Of a DNA stretch of 53,689 nt, positions 53,541 through 53,689 are shown in pieces. The translations under genes and the position numbers were made by a program. Each line of letters opens with the position of its first letter. Position 1 is the stretch's first letter. The DNA is from Streptobacillus notomytis (GTDB lineage Bacteria > Fusobacteriota > Fusobacteriia > Fusobacteriales > Leptotrichiaceae), in assembly GCA_001612575.1 (NCBI GenBank), contig LJRV01000092.1, forward strand, positions 1 through 53,689, written 5' to 3'. The notes under the pieces were generated by a model. That model was not told where the DNA came from, did no database searches, and saw only the letters and a program-made list of their open reading frames with translations.

Positions 53541-53689
53541 TCATCTAACCTCAATCTCCACTCTTCTATTTGATTGTTTACCTCTCTTATTCTTGTTTGT
53601 CTCTACTATATTATTATAGCCACTTGAACTTACCTTTACTATCTCTACCTTTAATCCATGTTCCATTAACTTCTCTAATACCTTATTTG
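53541..53689 (-). CDS. OmpA-family protein, C-terminal end only
   Basis: The last 48 codons of a minus-strand gene, cut by the right window edge. The translation KVLEKLMEHGLKVEIVKVSS... ends SNRRVEIEVR, the hallmark NRRVEI terminus of the OmpA/MotB peptidoglycan-binding domain, with TNKNKRGKQSNRR as the preceding loop. It probably anchors the outer membrane to peptidoglycan. Nothing upstream can be judged from here. Confidence 0.85.
   Translation of the reverse strand, partial: NKVLEKLMEHGLKVEIVKVSSSGYNNIVETNKNKRGKQSNRRVEIEVR

Noticed and set aside
1-53689. tRNA or rRNA genes, CRISPR arrays, insertion sequences or att sites
   Set aside because: No GC-rich cloverleaf-like segment, no regularly spaced repeats and no transposase or integrase reading frame were seen on either strand.

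Overview
The window is an AT-rich stretch of a Gram-negative-type chromosome. The evidence for an outer membrane is a set of predicted beta-barrel proteins ending in F or W, two autotransporter types (subtilisin-like and YadA-like), an OmpA-like C-terminus, several lipoproteins and Lgt. Low GC, many adhesin/barrel genes, GatCAB amidotransferase and Firmicute-like gene neighbourhoods (rex-fmt-def-priA, GntR-ABC) together point to Fusobacteria, most likely Leptotrichiaceae (Sneathia/Streptobacillus-like). That assignment is an inference, not a database match.

Layout. 1-1915: pfkA-pyk glycolysis operon (minus; pyk runs off the left edge). 2004-4380: four tandem paralogous small outer-membrane barrels behind a promoter whose spacer contains a ten-base G tract. 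4451-14720: a long minus-strand run pnp-pgsA-Ca-type P-ATPase-TPR lipoprotein-dacA-lgt-trpS-lipoprotein-crr. 14742-21026: TPR/DUF4037 gene, DUF4125 gene, thrS, Bax-inhibitor-1-like gene and a broken D12-class adenine methyltransferase. 21061-24227: a subtilisin-like autotransporter without a recognisable catalytic His. 24243-25084: a lipoprotein with two META domains. 25143-30825: M32 and M18 peptidases followed by potABC. 30891-36323: two very large related outer-membrane proteins behind a second G10-spacer promoter. 36454-37243: a compact cassette, flanked by terminators, of an XRE regulator divergent from a 65-aa membrane protein. 37246-39076: a CNNM/CorC-type gene whose start seems non-AUG, and apt. 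39077-49236: gatCAB-PBP-priA-def-fmt-rex-folD. 49258-50695: a decayed YadA-like trimeric autotransporter. 50716-53515: plus-strand holA, then a GntR regulator with an ABC transporter. 53541-end: C-terminus of an OmpA-like protein.

The main theme is surface variability. Four promoters in front of surface-protein genes share TTGACA, a G-containing spacer and TATAAT. Two carry uninterrupted G10 tracts (spacers of 18 and 19 bp), one is G-rich but interrupted with an ideal 17-bp spacer, and the one in front of the YadA-like pseudogene has shrunk to 12 bp. Housekeeping promoters in the same window have 17-18-bp A/T-rich spacers. This looks like a set of slipped-strand, phase-variable promoters controlling outer-membrane protein operons, with one locus locked off and decaying.

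Other points of interest are the XRE/small membrane protein cassette, the NTase-like DUF4037/DUF4125 pair upstream of thrS, the methyltransferase broken by one amber codon and one A-run frameshift, and the probable ATT/ATA start of the CNNM gene. No tRNA, rRNA, CRISPR array or insertion sequence was seen. No gene-free stretch exceeds 300 bases.
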